Notes: generated from the letters alone by a model not told the origin. A DNA stretch of 64,000 nt from Saccharina japonica (GCA_008828725.1 MEHQ01002721.1:282973-346972); one strand, 5' to 3'; shown: positions 9,190-19,117, counted from the stretch's first letter. Numbers and translations: made by a program.

Positions 9190-10447
9190 GTGAATTTCGT
9201 CGTTTCGACATCACAGTACGTTTTTTTTTTTGCTGCTGCTGCTGTTTTTTTTTTTCGGGGGGTGGGGGGGGGGGAGACAGGGGGTGTGGGTTCTTGTTGA
9301 CGTAATGTTTTTTTTTTGCTCTGATTTTGCTTTGCCTTTGTTTTTTTTTTGCTTTGTTATTTTGTGTTTTTTTGTTTGTTGTTGTTATTGTTGTTTTTTG
9401 TTGCTTTGTACTATCTCTTACCCGACGTGCGCTCTTGTTTTCTTCGCGACGATTCCTCTACGTAGACACTGCCTGTCACACCAGGGGCTACTGCTTGTGA
9501 CAACTTTACAAAAACATGCCGTCCTCTCCTCACGGTATCAAACACAACACTATCTCGTAAAACTTCCTAGATGAATCGCAACCTTACCTCCGTTGTTGCC
9601 CCTGAATGCTCCTCACCCCCCCCCCCCTTCCCGCCAGATGCTCTATTACCTGCGGGATATCATCAAGCGTCCCGACGTGTCCGCGCTGGGCCTGATGTGG
9701 AGAGAGGGCGCGGGGCCGCTTGTAGACGGGGGGGCCTCCTTGTCCTCCCTGGGACTAGAGGCGGACACCGCGCCAGCCGGCACAGCTGAGGCGGCGGTGG
9801 CGGCGGCAGCAGCAGCAGCGTCAGCAGCAGCGGCAGCCGCTAACGGCGACAGCGAGCACTCGCCGACAAGTCCGTGGGGCTCGTTCGGGCGAGCGGCTTC
9901 GGGATCGGGGTCCGGGTCCGGGTCGGACGCCGCGAGACGACGCGTCGAAGAGGTGAAAGCGGCAGCGGCGGGGGGGGGGGCGGCGGGAGGAGCGGCGATA
10001 GCGGCGGCGGCAGCAACTGCGGCCGGCTGGACCGCCGCAAGAAAAGGGATCGACGGAGAGCTGGCCCTCCTCTACCTCCTCGACACGAACGCGTTCCGAA
10101 CCCTCGTCCTGAGACACCACCACCACATCGCGCAGGCGACGCAAGCGGCAGCGGCGGCGGCGCAGCCGCCGCCGCCGCCCCTCCCGCCTTTCGGCGGGAA
10201 AGGTTCCCCCGGCAGCGCCGGCGGTGGTGGCGGCGGGGCTAGCGCGAGTGGTGGCGGCGGCGGGGGCGGTAGGAGCGGGCGCGCCAGCATGGGTGGGGGG
10301 GGCGGAGCCGGCGGCGGCAGCGGTGGGGGCGGCGGCAAGTCGTTCGGAGCGCGGCGGATGAAGTCCGTCGGCGCGCTGCACGGCCTCGGGAGCTTCGTGA
10401 CGCGGAAGGTTACCGGAGGTTCGAAGAAGTTTCAGGGCGGCAGCTAA
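9016..10447 (+). CDS. UBC-fold (E2/UEV-like) protein, 5' end missing, apparent loss of catalytic Cys
   Basis: Model: join(9016-9189, 9638-10447), 327 codons from an acceptor (TTGACAG) to TAA. Exon 1 gives VSFRAHFPRDYPRTPP and, after a short strand, HPN at residues 30-32, then WDP at 50-52. This matches the UBC core (FPxxYPxxPP, HPN, WxP). Splicing AAG|GTGAAT to CCGCCAG|ATG joins DPTMTIPK to MLYYLRDIIKRP, as expected for the helix after WxP. In active E2 enzymes a Cys follows HPN by about eight residues; here GLQIPGL occupies that place with no Cys anywhere near. It may therefore be a UEV-like, non-catalytic variant. Residues from about 100 onward are Ala/Gly/Ser-rich with an HHHH, ending in a basic tail (ARRMKSVGALHGLGSF). 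An AATAAA overlaps the stop. Roughly 50 N-terminal residues of the fold are not located. Confidence 0.7.
9638..10447 (+). CDS. Exon 2 of the UBC-fold gene with long disordered tail
   Basis: The exon opens at CCGCCAG|ATG after a C-rich tract and runs to TAA at 10445-10447. The first ~30 codons complete the fold (MLYYLRDIIKRPDVSALGLMW). After that come Ala and Gly runs separated by one more ordered stretch (DGELALLYLLDTNAFRTLVL). The intron 9190-9637 is T-rich with homopolymers. Confidence 0.7.
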   Translation: MLYYLRDIIKRPDVSALGLMWREGAGPLVDGGASLSSLGLEADTAPAGTAEAAVAAAAAAASAAAAAANGDSEHSPTSPWGSFGRAASGSGSGSGSDAARRRVEEVKAAAAGGGAAGGAAIAAAAATAAGWTAARKGIDGELALLYLLDTNAFRTLVLRHHHHIAQATQAAAAAAQPPPPPLPPFGGKGSPGSAGGGGGGASASGGGGGGGRSGRASMGGGGGAGGGSGGGGGKSFGARRMKSVGALHGLGSFVTRKVTGGSKKFQGGS

Positions 10448-10514
10448 TAAAAAAATCGTCGGGAGGGGGGGGGGGAGTCACAACCGAAACAAGTCAGAAA
10501 TCAGGATTAGAAAA

Positions 10515-10850
10515 CCACAACAAATCAGAACGCTTCCAAAAATAACATTTCGCCGTTTGGTGCTGACGTACTTATATACTTATTATATACTTACATAATC
10601 AACAGGCAAACCCGGTTTCAATTGTTCGAGGAGCAAGAAGTCGCCGAAAGTAGTACACACACCTAAAAACAAGCAACTACAAAAATCAGGCATCAAAAAA
10701 AAAAAAAAAAAAGCAAGGAATCAGAACGCTCCCCCCTCCCCAAAGGGGGCAGCTGTCTCTGCCGCTTGGTGCTCTGACCTACACGGCCGGGCAAACCCAC
10801 GGCTTCAATTGCCGTGTCACAAAAACTCGCCGAAAAAGTACACACCGAGA
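10515..10850. repeat. Diverged tandem duplication 3' of the UBC-fold gene
   Basis: The block 'AATCAGAACGCT' ... 'GCCG..TTGGTGCT' ... 'GGCAAACCC' ... 'TTCAATTG' ... 'CGCCGAAA' ... 'AGTACACACA' is present at about 10527-10662 and again at 10710-10848. The copies are diverged, and the first has a TA-rich insertion near 10570-10600. Confidence 0.7.
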
Positions 10851-11255
10851 GAGTCAAAAGAAAAGAAAAAACGAATTTATGTATATATATGTACGTACAA
10901 ACCAGACGGAAAATCAGATTGTTTTCAGAACCCAAACATTCAAGAAATCAGGGAAAAGGAAGAAAACGACGAGAGAGGAGATAACAACGCTTCTTCAAAC
11001 TATAAAGAAATCCGGAACGAAGAAAAACGAAGCAAATCGTATCACAAACGCTTCTTAAATAAGAAGCTTGCCGTGGACAAGGTGTTGGCGTGCGCATGGA
11101 TGGGCGGGGCGGCGGGGGGGGGGGGGCATAAGAAGCTCCCAGAGGTAGGAAAAATATTATTCCGTGTCACACCGGCCCTATTTCTTTTTACCGGCCCATT
11201 GTAAAACATGGTATTTTAACCCAGTTAGTACCCCGCACGCTTCAGAAACGTCTGT
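10851..11255. other. A-rich stretch without recognisable gene
   Basis: I see A-rich, low-complexity sequence, a G run at about 11113-11126, and nothing that I can name. The open frame in the first half is lysine-rich because of base composition. Confidence 0.4.
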
Positions 11256-11381
11256 CACGGAGGACCCTAGTAAATAGGACCAAATAAAGTTACGTAGTAA
11301 AATTATGGAAATATATCAGTATACGAAGTATGTTTTCTGTTGTGTACCGTAGGTCCCCTATTTACTATGGTCCCTCGTAAT
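11256..11381. mobile_element. TA-bounded MITE (CGGGGGACC ends), diverged
   Basis: The left end reads CACGGAGGACC..AGTAAATAGGACCAAAT. The right end is its inverted counterpart, GGTCCC.TATTTACTATGG then TCCCTCGTAA. The same family occurs at 15.4, 16.8, 33.1, 47.3, 54.0, 57.6, 59.5 and 62.1 kb. TA flanks suggest a Tc1/mariner-type target duplication. Confidence 0.75.
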
Positions 11382-11588
11382 ACCTACAGAGTAAGCATAA
11401 TGCAATTCCAAGCAAATCTGTGCTCGAAATGATGGTGGTGCAGTCCTTTAGCGGTTAATTTAGAATATAAGAACAAGCGGGTGACCCCGCGGTGAACAAA
11501 AAAAAAATTGGGCCGGAGAAGTTTGCCTAAGAAAGATATACTTTAGAGTTGACGTGCAAACCCACGATTTTTTTTTTTTTATCAGATA

Positions 11589-11880
11589 AAACACACGCTC
11601 CCTGAATTTTGCAGCCTCAGATTTTGGTTCTCATATACAGGATGTACATCCTGGATGAGGGCATACAAAACCCGGAACTACGCGCGATCGCAGTTCGCAG
11701 TATCACACTCTGCTTGCAGAGATGAGTTAACCCTTTTAGAACTGCAGTCCCGTTTTCGGGACAAACCACTCTAATTCTAAGTAATTTGTCCCCAAAGCGG
11801 CACTCCAGTCCTGTAAGGGTTAAGCCGAAATCCTCGATCTCACAGCTGTTTTTTTTTTTTTTTTTTTTTTTTTTTTTGTA
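11589..11880 (+). repeat. Full-length CACAGCTGT/poly(T) family copy with nested MITE
   Basis: Starts CACGCTCCCTGAATTTTGCAG, passes a 'GATGTACATC' palindrome, the GCGCGATCG block and a GATGAG block. It is then split by the MITE at 11727-11823, resumes at 'CGAAATCCTCGA', and ends CTCACAGCTG followed by about 28 T. Uninterrupted relatives are at 31418-31600 and 58170-58330. The poly(T) end would suit a pol III terminator or a reverse-oriented poly(A) tail. Confidence 0.75.
11727..11823. mobile_element. piggyBac-type MITE, ~97 bp, TTAA-bounded, nested
   Basis: A palindromic element with TTAACCC at one end and GGGTTAA at the other; internal arms are 'CTGCAGTCCCG..TTCGGGACAAA' and 'TTTGTCCCCAAAGCGG..CTCCAG'. 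TTAA target duplications with CCC...GGG ends are the hallmark of piggyBac elements. It interrupts the older repeat at 11589-11880. Confidence 0.8.
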
Positions 11881-12224
11881 AATATATATTACATGGTTTA
11901 CAAAACTACAATCAAGTACGAGTACCGGGGGTGGCCGCAATTTCGAGACTTTAAAATTTCAGATTTCAACGACGGCGCCTCCGGTGTTTTTTTTTTGGCG
12001 ATGATGGCCCAACAAAAAAGTGACTCCGTCCAACGTATTTTGGGCATCAGAAATGTACACAGCGGTTGAATCACTTTTTGAGAGTGAAATTCGGCATTTT
12101 TTTTTCCTTGTACAGCAGTATCGTTCGTAATCATCGCTTTTTCTTTCCAGCTCTCAACTCGTGGGACGTGGGGTGGTGCGCCCCATGTATTATGACCCTC
12201 GCCGGCATTTCTCGTCAAAAACCG

Positions 12225-12545
12225 TGGCCACAGCAGGCGCTTCGCGCTTGGTGCAAACAATGTCTGCCTGCTTGGTGAAAACCCAACGTCCTCCGTCCCA
12301 GCATTGTAGGGATGCGAGGGTCTATGGTCATACGACTACGGCCATGCATGAATTTACCGAGTACACCCCACCCCCTCCCTCCTCCCCTCTCCCCCCCGGT
12401 ACATTTTTATTCGCTTGGTGCTGCAAGCAGTGTCTCTCTGGGCGGCGAAAACCCGACGTGCTTCAATCCCCCCGGCGTTGTAGGGATGCCAGAGGGAGGG
12501 CCAATGGTCATGCAGCGACTACGTACGTACGACTTCAACCCATTT
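12225..12545 (+). repeat. Two tandem copies of interspersed family A
   Basis: Copy 1 (about 12232-12375) and copy 2 (about 12412-12535) both show 'TTCGCGCTTGGTGC' or 'TTCGCTTGGTGCTGC', a GTCTGCCTG-like or GTGTCTCTCTGG box, 'GAAAACCC', 'GTAGGGATGC' and the terminal 'CGACTACG'. Copy 1 ends with a C/T-rich tail. Copy 2 carries small insertions. Confidence 0.75.
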
Positions 12546-12707
12546 AGAACTGAAAACAATATTCCACACTAATTCCAAGTAATTTATCCCCGAATATGTG
12601 GGACCAGTTCTTAACCCTTATAGGACTGGAGTCCCGTTTTGGGGACAAATTACTTAGAATTAAAGTGGATCGTCCCCAAAACGGGACTCCAGTCCTAAAG
12701 GGGTTAA
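12537..12707. mobile_element. Two piggyBac-type MITEs sharing a central TTAA
   Basis: Element 1 (12537-12614) is the 'CACACTAATTCCAAGTA' subtype. Element 2 (12611-12707) is the 'GGACTGGAGTCCCG' palindromic subtype and ends GGGGTTAA. The same TTAA at 12611-12614 closes the first and opens the second. Confidence 0.8.
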
Positions 12708-12719
12708 GGGGCAACAAGG

Positions 12720-13004
12720 GCAGCACCTTCTCTCTGCCCGTTTACCGCAACTGAGCGACCATACGCCAGCCCCCCCCCCCCCCCCCCCCCCCGCGCGCGC
12801 GAAAATCTATTCTATTTGTTCGGTAAGACATGCCACGCTTCTTTCGTTCACGGACGTATATAGGCCACAGCTTTCCCACCCGCTCCTCACAGGGTCTGCT
12901 TTGCTTTTCGCCACATCGAAGCCACTTCTTCCCCACAGGGTAAGTCCTACCCCACCACATAGTACCCCCAAATAACAACAACAACAACAACAACAACGAG
13001 CAAC
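12720..13004. other. Intergenic, poly(C) and (AAC)n simple repeats
   Basis: A C run near 12770-12792 followed by CG dinucleotides, and an (AAC)n tract near 12972-12996. No gene is visible. Confidence 0.5.
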
Positions 13005-13660
13005 TACAGTAGTATGCACGCAGAGGCAATCAATGACATGTATCGCCTTCGACGGCAATAAAAAAGAGGCTGCATGCGCTGCTGTGAATCAAGCCGACAA
13101 CAACAAAAATCTGGTGCGAGAGGCGTGCGTGCGCGTGTGTTGGTGGGAGATAGACCAGACCGCTGCCGGTTCCACCAGTTGACCCAGACGCAAGCATCTG
13201 CAGGCAGCAGCAGCAGTATCAATAAGCACGCAAAGCCCACGTGGCATGAGCACGCAGAGCCTAGGACTTGACAAATCTATTTACATGTATCGTTTTCGTT
13301 GGCAGTAAAAGAGGCTGCACTGCTGTGTAATCAAGCCGGCTACAAAACAAAATAGTGCGAGAGACGTGTGTGTTGGTGGGAGATAGACCAGGCAGCTGCC
13401 AATTCCACCAGTTGATCCAACAGCAAGCACCTACAGCAGGCAGCACTACTGTAGTATCCACAAGCACGCAGAGCCTACGTGGCCAAACCTATTGGCTATG
13501 TACCGTCATGCGATGACGAATAAAATCAGGCTGCACCGTCTCTCACGCGGAAGACAATAAACATGGTGCGTGGCGGTGCTAGCCGGAGATAGATAGATAG
13601 ATAGACCGCTGCTTATTTCACCGCTTGACCCCGCAAAGAGAGACACATCTACAACCTACC
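13005..13660. repeat. ~230-240 bp tandem repeat, three diverged copies
   Basis: Units at about 13010-13255, 13262-13480 and 13488-13650 share, in order, 'AGGCTGCA', 'ATCAAGCCG' (first two), 'GGTGGGAGATAGACCAG', 'TTCCACCAGTTGA' and 'AAGCACGCA.AGCC'. The third unit is the most diverged and carries an (AGAT)n expansion. Confidence 0.75.
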
Positions 13661-13924
13661 GTACAAACCCTCTTGAGACGTCAAGAAGGGGGAGAAACTT
13701 GAGCGACCAAAAAAAAAAGAGAGAGACGTCTACGAACAGCAAAAGTGGCCACTGCGTGACCGGGCGGATAATATCACGCCGGCTCGTCCCGAGGCACAAC
13801 GCAAGGAGTCTATCTCACGCTAGGGCACTGGAGCAACACGCTCCTACCTACCCAACCCAGAGCGTGTAGACGGATGGTAACACCAAAGCTCTCAGTGTTT
13901 TTGGTCGCTATATCGGGATCCCCA

Positions 13925-14012
13925 GACCACTATGTCCCGAAATATAAGCACCGTTCGTTTGTATTGAATGTTTAATACACAAACGGTGCTTATATTTCAG
14001 GACAGAGTGGTA
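13925..14012. mobile_element. Palindromic hairpin MITE
   Basis: The arms 'GAAATATAAGCACCGTT' and 'AACGGTGCTTATATTTC' face each other over a short loop with 'TTGAATGTTTAATAC'. A diverged relative ('CCAAAATATAAGCTTCG') lies at about 21905-21990 with the same flanks (ACTATGT, GACGGAGGTGG/GACAGAGTGG). Confidence 0.75.
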
Positions 14013-14054
14013 TGATATTACACCTATTAATAGCGTATAACGCACAAAAATAAC

Positions 14055-14275
14055 CCCTGCCTGGTCGGTGAAAACCCGACATGCCCCGTCCCGGCATTCT
14101 AGGGATGCGAGGGTCTATGGCCATATGAGCCACGCATGAACATGAAGTACACCCCCCTTCCCTCCGTCTCGAAAAGGGAAGCGTGGTCAATGGTCAAAAG
14201 GCTAAGGCAAGCAAAAAATGAGTACCCCCCCCCCCCCCTNCCCCCCCCCCCCCCCCCCCCCCCCCGGAAACACTT
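14055..14275 (+). repeat. Family A copy and C-rich tract with single n
   Basis: The copy at about 14056-14152 ends at 'CATGAAGTACACC' with a C tail. After 'AGCGTGGTCAATGG' and 'AGGCTAAGGCAAGC' comes a C run of about 45 nt broken by one n at 14240. The block 'GGTCAA.GG..AAGGCTAAGGCAAG' also occurs near 2630 (diverged) and 60828-60860. Confidence 0.7.
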
Positions 14276-14364
14276 TCCAAGAGAGACAGAGACGACTTTC
14301 TCAAACACAAGGGTGGGGGGGGGGCACCCACAACAACAAAAAATGATGGCCTTGATCGAAAAAA

Positions 14365-14630
14365 TTCCCCAGAAAATTCCCCAGAAATTTCCCCAGAAAT
14401 TTCCCAATATTATCTCGGCGAGATTTTTCCATGCGCGTATATAGGCGTGTGTTGTTGTTTGCACTGCTCAAGTTGTTGAGCAAATCAGTGTGGAAATTCG
14501 TCCTCTCTTGACAATACGAGTCGAGGTCTGATTTTTCCATAGGCGTGTGTTGTTGCTCAAGTCGACGAAAAAAAACAGTTTGGAAAATCGTCCTTGCTCA
14601 ACACTAGTCGAGGTCTTGTTGCCATATATT
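14365..14630. repeat. Local tandem duplications
   Basis: First, 'CCCCAGAAATTT'-type units repeat four times (14366-14408). Second, a unit with 'ATAGGCGTGTGTTGTTG' ... 'CTCAAGT' ... 'TGGAAA.TCGTCCT' ... 'GTCGAGGTCT' occurs at about 14441-14530 and again at 14540-14623. Confidence 0.7.
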
Positions 14631-14914
14631 TTTAATTCGTTTTAGACGCATCGCTCAGTGTTCTTGCGCTTTCAGCGTTGCCAACAAAATCTGCTGTTTG
14701 TATAAATACATTCGTTCGAGGCGGGGGTGATATTTCGTTACATCTTGCGTGCTACCAGGTATATATTACTGCACGTACACGCGGTACATGTGTATATGCC
14801 CTTACGTACGGTATTGTCATGCCCCCACAAAAGCATGTACACTTTTGGTTCCACCCCATGTTTTACCGAGAACTGCTGTGGAATACGTCTATAGACAACA
14901 CCGGGAACTGTTAC

Positions 14915-15003
14915 AGCAACCGCAGCAGCAGCAGCAGCAGCAGCGGTCGCAGCAGCGGTCGCAGCAGCGGTCGCAGCAGCGGTCGCAGCAGCGGCCGCAG
15001 ATA
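14915..15003 (+). repeat. CAG and CAGCAGCGGTCG repeat
   Basis: A CAG run turns into four to five tandem 12-mers CAGCAGCGGTCG. It would encode Ser/Gly/Arg repeats in one frame, but no supporting exon context is seen. Confidence 0.85.
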
Positions 15004-15369
15004 GGGCGGCTACGCAACAGCAAGCACTATTGCATCCCCATAAGCAATATGGTCGAAACGGCAAATACTGCGCCATTTCCGTGATGCCTAACGCCTGCCT
15101 GGATTTTTGTAACCCCGCTTTTTTTGGGGACTCACTCGCCCAATATGCATACGAGTAGGAGCGGTCGGGTCGGCACAAAAACCTTTGGTGCAGGATGCGG
15201 GTCTTTATTGGTCTAGGCTGGCCTTTCGGTCGCCCGGAGGTTTTTCGGAAAAACGCCATTTTCTTGTCGTACTGGCAGGGATCGCACACAACGAAAAGGA
15301 GCCCTTCGCCGCTGAAATGCTGGTACGCGTAGCTATATATATATATACCTGATGCCGGAAATAATAGTA

Positions 15370-15600
15370 TTACGGGGGACCGTATTAACCCTTTCAGAAC
15401 TGCAGTCCCGTTTTGGGGACAAACCACTCTAATTCTAAGTAATTTGTCCCCAAAACGGGACTCCAGTCCTATAAGGGTTAATAAAATACGACCTACGGCA
15501 CACCCACAAAAACCAATATATTTCCCTTTTTTTTTGGCTATGAACTCGTATATAGCAACATTTGGTCCTATTTACTATACGTAGCCTCCAGTACTATTAT
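15370..15600. mobile_element. TA-bounded MITE interrupted by a piggyBac-type MITE
   Basis: The outer element begins TTACGGGGGACCGTA, resumes after 15481 with 'ACCAATATATTTCCC' and 'ATTTGGTCCTATTTACTA', and ends GCCTCCAGTA. The nested element 15385-15481 is a 97-bp TTAA-bounded palindrome. This gives a relative age: TA-type insertion first, TTAA-type later. Confidence 0.75.
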
Positions 15601-15695
15601 TAATAACCCCTTTAGAACCAGTCTCCAAGATTTTGGGGACAAACTACGAGCTTGGAATTAGTCTGGGATAAGTGTTGCAGTTCTGAAAGGGTTAA
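15601..15695. mobile_element. piggyBac-type MITE (CTAATTCC subtype) with internal CGAG insertion
   Basis: TTAATAACCCC.. to GGGTTAA. Relative to other copies, 'ACTACTTGGAATTAG' here reads 'ACTACGAGCTTGGAATTAG': four bases, CGAG, are inserted directly after a TA. Confidence 0.75.
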
Positions 15696-15777
15696 AAAAG
15701 CAGGTGTGATGTATCGCATGGTGCATATCGTATATCATAGTTTGCTGCTAATGCCGCACGGCACTGCCACTGCTTGT

Positions 15778-15778
15778 C

Positions 15779-15814
<36 letters not shown>

Positions 15815-15836
15815 GCTGCTGCTGCTGCTTCAGGTA
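15778..15836 (+). repeat. (CTG)n microsatellite
   Basis: About 18 CTG-type triplets with two interruptions (CCG, CTT). No exon context. Confidence 0.9.
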
Positions 15837-16234
15837 CTGCTTTCACCCCATCAATCATCAAGAACGGTTTTTTACAGCAGGCACCACGCACCAAGTTTAA
15901 GGGCTGCGATACAACATGACCCTTTGTCTTCCAGTCACAGCCAATACCATTACACCAGAAAAGCCGAAATGCTTCCAGCAAATCCCTCTTTCTCCATTCT
16001 TGTTTTTCTTGTTTTTCTCTTCTCTCTCTTTTCCTTCTTTCAGGCGGTGAAAACGACAACTTTTGCCAGTTACGAGTTGCAACCTGGAGAAATTACGATC
16101 ATCGTGAGGTGTGCACGACGGCACTCCTACAACTTGCTGACGAGAGACAGATTTGCTAGCTTGGTATGTATTATACACTATAAACTCCCATGGCCTACGC
16201 AAGTACAGTTAGTACGCGACAGACGTTGAAAATC

Positions 16235-16345
16235 TGATAATAAGAATTTGAGACTGAGATTTTGGGGGGAAACCATAAGAATGCGGCCTCTTTGTGCTGA
16301 AAATAGTGTGGAACTCACCCAGTTTTACATAAGAATGAATTCCAG
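16235..16345. repeat. Diverged MITE arm (TGAGACTGAGATTTTGG)
   Basis: 'GATAATAAGAATTTGAGACTG', 'AAGAATGCGGCCTCTTTGTG' and 'AAAATAGTGTGGA' here are the inverted counterpart of the sequence near 19930-20075 ('CACACTATTTTCAGTACAAA', 'AGAGGTCGCATTCTTAT', 'TCAAATTCTTACTTATC'). Related ends occur at 27195-27375 and 63263-63370. Confidence 0.6.
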
Positions 16346-16450
16346 TCTACAGGTCGAAAACAAGAGAGTCTTAACATCCGTCGCGTACTGCTTGCTGTAT
16401 ATGACGAAAAATATGGCCATCACGAGAATGAAATTTCGACGATTTTGGGA

Positions 16451-16746
16451 TTAACCCCTTCAGAACTGCCAAACTTATCCCACACTAATTCCAAGTAGTT
16501 TGTCCCCAAAACCGGGGGACCGGTTCTTAACCCTTATAGGACTGGAGTCCCGTTTTGGGGACAAATTACTTAGAATTAGAGTAGTTTGTCCCCAAAACGG
16601 GTCTGCAGTCCTAAAAGTTATTTTGGCCACCCCCGTCATTCCGAAAACGATTCAAAAAGTGCTACTATTAATAGCTGGAAAACTTATCCCACACTGATTC
16701 CAAGTAGTTTGTCCCCAAAACCGGGGGACCGGTTCTTAAGGGGTTA
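16451..16746. mobile_element. Cluster of three piggyBac-type MITEs
   Basis: 16451-16530 (CACACTAATTCC subtype) and 16527-~16620 (GGACTGGAG subtype) share a TTAA. A third, degenerate copy lies at ~16675-16746. The flanking 'GCCACCCCCGTCATTCCG' is itself repeated at 16625 and 16750, so the third copy and its flank may come from local duplication. Confidence 0.75.
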
Positions 16747-16798
16747 TTTTGGCCACCCCCGTCATTCCGAAAACGATTCAGTCAAAAAGTGCTACTAT

Positions 16799-16922
16799 TA
16801 CGGAGGACCATAGTAAACACTAGTAAATAGGACCAAATATTGTTAGTCAAAATGGGTAAATATACAGGTTTTCGTGTGTGTCGTAGGTCCTATTTACTAG
16901 TGTTTACTATGGTCCCCCCGTA
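16799..16922. mobile_element. Intact TA-bounded MITE, 124 bp
   Basis: The best copy of its family: TA-CGGAGGACCATAGTAAAC ... and the inverted right end GTTTACTATGGTCCCCCC-GTA. Terminal inverted repeats of at least 35 bp surround an AT-rich centre. The TA flanks on both sides fit a Tc1/mariner target duplication. Confidence 0.85.
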
Positions 16923-17164
16923 ACACCTCTATCGTAGGCACGCGTCGCTATTAATAGGTCCTGCACAGCACATCACAACGACAGTTTAGGATCCAGATGA
17001 TCTGTAGATGATGTGTAGATGATTTATCTGCAGATGATCTGTCTGACGCGAGTCCATACGTCGTACATACTTTACCGCGAAACTGAATCCATATTATATA
17101 TACGTGTGCATGTCTCATGGTTCATAAATACCACACCTACAGCATTAGTTCGTGATACACTTTT

Positions 17165-17171
17165 TATTAAA

Positions 17172-17202
<31 letters not shown>

Positions 17203-17535
17203 CACACACACCTCAGCTGCTGCTGTTGTGACATCCAGAATTTATCGTCGAAACTACGAGTTTTAAGCATCCACGACTAGCAAAATATACGAGACTTTCA
17301 TTCGTAAGCGCGAAACTGCCGATACCTTACTACAAGTTAGAACATAGTCGTGTGTAAGACAATTTTTTTTAATAAAAAACAAAAGCAAAAAAACAAAACT
17401 CAGCTGCTGTTGTGACATCCAGAATTTTTCGTCGAAACTACGAGTTTCAAGCATCTACGAGTACGAGCAAAATATACGAGACTTTCATTCGTAAGCGCGA
17501 AACTGCCGATACCCTACTACAAGTTAGTACACAGT
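17165..17535. repeat. Poly(A)-(CA)n and two tandem units of the CACAGCTG-related family
   Basis: Two units (about 17214-17350 and 17399-17535) share 'GTTGTGACATCCAGAATTT', 'CGTCGAAACTACGAGTTT', 'GACTTTCATTCGTAAGCG' and 'GAAACTGCCGATACC'. The second unit has 'TACGAGTACGAGCAAAAT' where the first has 'CACGACTAGCAAAAT', a CGA gain after TA. Confidence 0.75.
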
Positions 17536-17699
17536 CGCAAGAAAGGCAAATTTGTTCTGTGTTTTGTGTTTTGTATTTGTATTTATATTTTAGGACCCCA
17601 CCCCTGTCGCAGATTCCAATACATGTCGTCACTATTACGTAATCCAGCAGTCAGCGCAAGTGCAGGGTATACCCCTTGGGTGCCCCAAAACATGAGCTC

Positions 17700-18040
17700 G
17701 TGAGGCCGTTCTGTGCCTCGTTGTACGGGTTGCACCTGCAAAAGTTTTTGTGCAGGCTGTGTGTGGCCAATTTCATCCTTGCCCGTCGACCCAGACCAAG
17801 CCAACCCCAGACACACCCCTAACCCTAACCCTAACCCCAACCCCTTGGGGAGCACGGGGTCGGCAGGGGCAGCCACGCGGCTCCGCCGCGTGTTTTGGTG
17901 GCGTTTTTCCAAAAAAAAACATGCGGCCCAAAAGGCCAGCCTCACACATTAAAACTAGCATCCTGCACAAAAACTTTTGCAGGTGCAACCTGCACACAGT
18001 ACGCGTCTCGTTGTACCCATCACAGGGGAGCACGGGAAAA
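17700..18040. mobile_element. ~330-bp inverted-repeat element with TAACCC array inside
   Basis: 'GGTTGCACCTGCAAAAGTTT' near 17727 is inverted at about 17970-17998, and 'TCGTTGTAC' occurs outside both arms. Inside are (CCCTAA)n at about 17817-17842 and a 'GCGGCTCCGCCGC' palindrome. A related half lies at about 15165-15240. Confidence 0.65.
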
Positions 18041-18399
18041 AAAAAAAAAAAAAAACGAAAACGAACGCCCTGTTATTCAAGAGCCCAGACAGGGGACAGG
18101 GGACAAATAAAACCCAGTAAAAACGAAGTTGAAAAGCAAAATGCCATTTTCTCGATTCGTACAGAAATGTCCCAACGCTCCGACTTGTTTTTCGTTTTGG
18201 TCTTTTTGGGAGTGTGGCGTCTGGGATTCCGATCCGCGTACGTACTCCCCCGTGGTATCTATTAATTTCTACCAGGTAGTAAACATTAAAAACACACTAC
18301 TAAAATTAATCGCCCAGTTATCAGTTGCCTTAAGACCGAAAATATAATTTTGTCAAAACTGAAACTTGTTATTTTTCGTCACAACCTGCGTGTGTGGGT

Positions 18400-18735
18400 G
18401 TGTGTGAGTCGCCTTTACCGCAATTCTGAATTATTATATAGGATACAGTATAGAAATCGGGGACTTGGTTGTGGCCCGCGTGTGGTTCCAGTGTTATGAT
18501 ACCGAAAATTTAGAAAAACGCCGAAAACACTACTTTAGACCCTAACCCTAACCCTAACCCCGTCCCCGCCCCGACCCTTACGAGCTTTGTCTCGAAAAAA
18601 TCAGGCGTTTTTTTTTTTTTTGAAAAATTGGTCGACCACACTAAAAGGTATATAATAAAATATTCCCCGATTTCCATACTTTATCCTAGATAATAATTCA
18701 GTGGTGCGGTAAAGGCTACTGGTGTGTGTATAATA
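18400..18735. mobile_element. ~330-bp inverted-repeat element
   Basis: 'GCCTTTACCGCAATTCTGAA' at about 18410 pairs with 'TTCAGTGGTGCGGTAAAGGC' at about 18698-18718; the arms continue through 'TATAGAAATCGGGGA'. The arms are about 55 nt with a centre of about 190 nt that contains another TAACCC array (18541-18560). Confidence 0.7.
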
Positions 18736-18845
18736 TGTGTGTGAGTTCTTCACATTAAACCGTTCTTTCTACCCGTCCACCGACATCCAGCACACCACCC
18801 AGTGTCCGTGCCGATTCTTCAGGCTAGAGAGATACGCATATACAA
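18735..18845. repeat. Interspersed family 'TTCACATTAAACCG'
   Basis: 'GTTCTTCACATTAAACCGTT', 'CTACCCGTC', 'CGACATCCAGCACA' and 'AGTGTCCGTGCCGATTCTTC' in order. Other copies: ~21028-21165, ~21258-21362, ~26912-26972 (inverted) and ~60508-60605. Confidence 0.7.
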
Positions 18846-19117
18846 GTGCGTGTGATGCTTCGAACGCGCGCGCGATCGTAGTATACCACACCAGGCACCA
18901 GGTAGTACGCGGTTAACGACCTCGTGAACAATCTCTTGGTTCTATGTATGTATGAACTCCCACACCCTCTTTCCACTCTGTGGATACAACCCCCTTCGGG
19001 TAGGGCGTTGTGAATTGGGCGACTATTAGGTATAAGTCGGTGTTCAAGTCGGTGGTTGGGTATGTACGAACTTGATACCGGTACCCGACACTTGCGGCAA
19101 GTTCGGTACGCCCACCA

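Noticed and set aside
17817..18560. TAACCC arrays as a chromosome end
   Set aside because: The arrays are only three to four units long, interstitial, and lie inside inverted-repeat elements, with sequence continuing on both sides.
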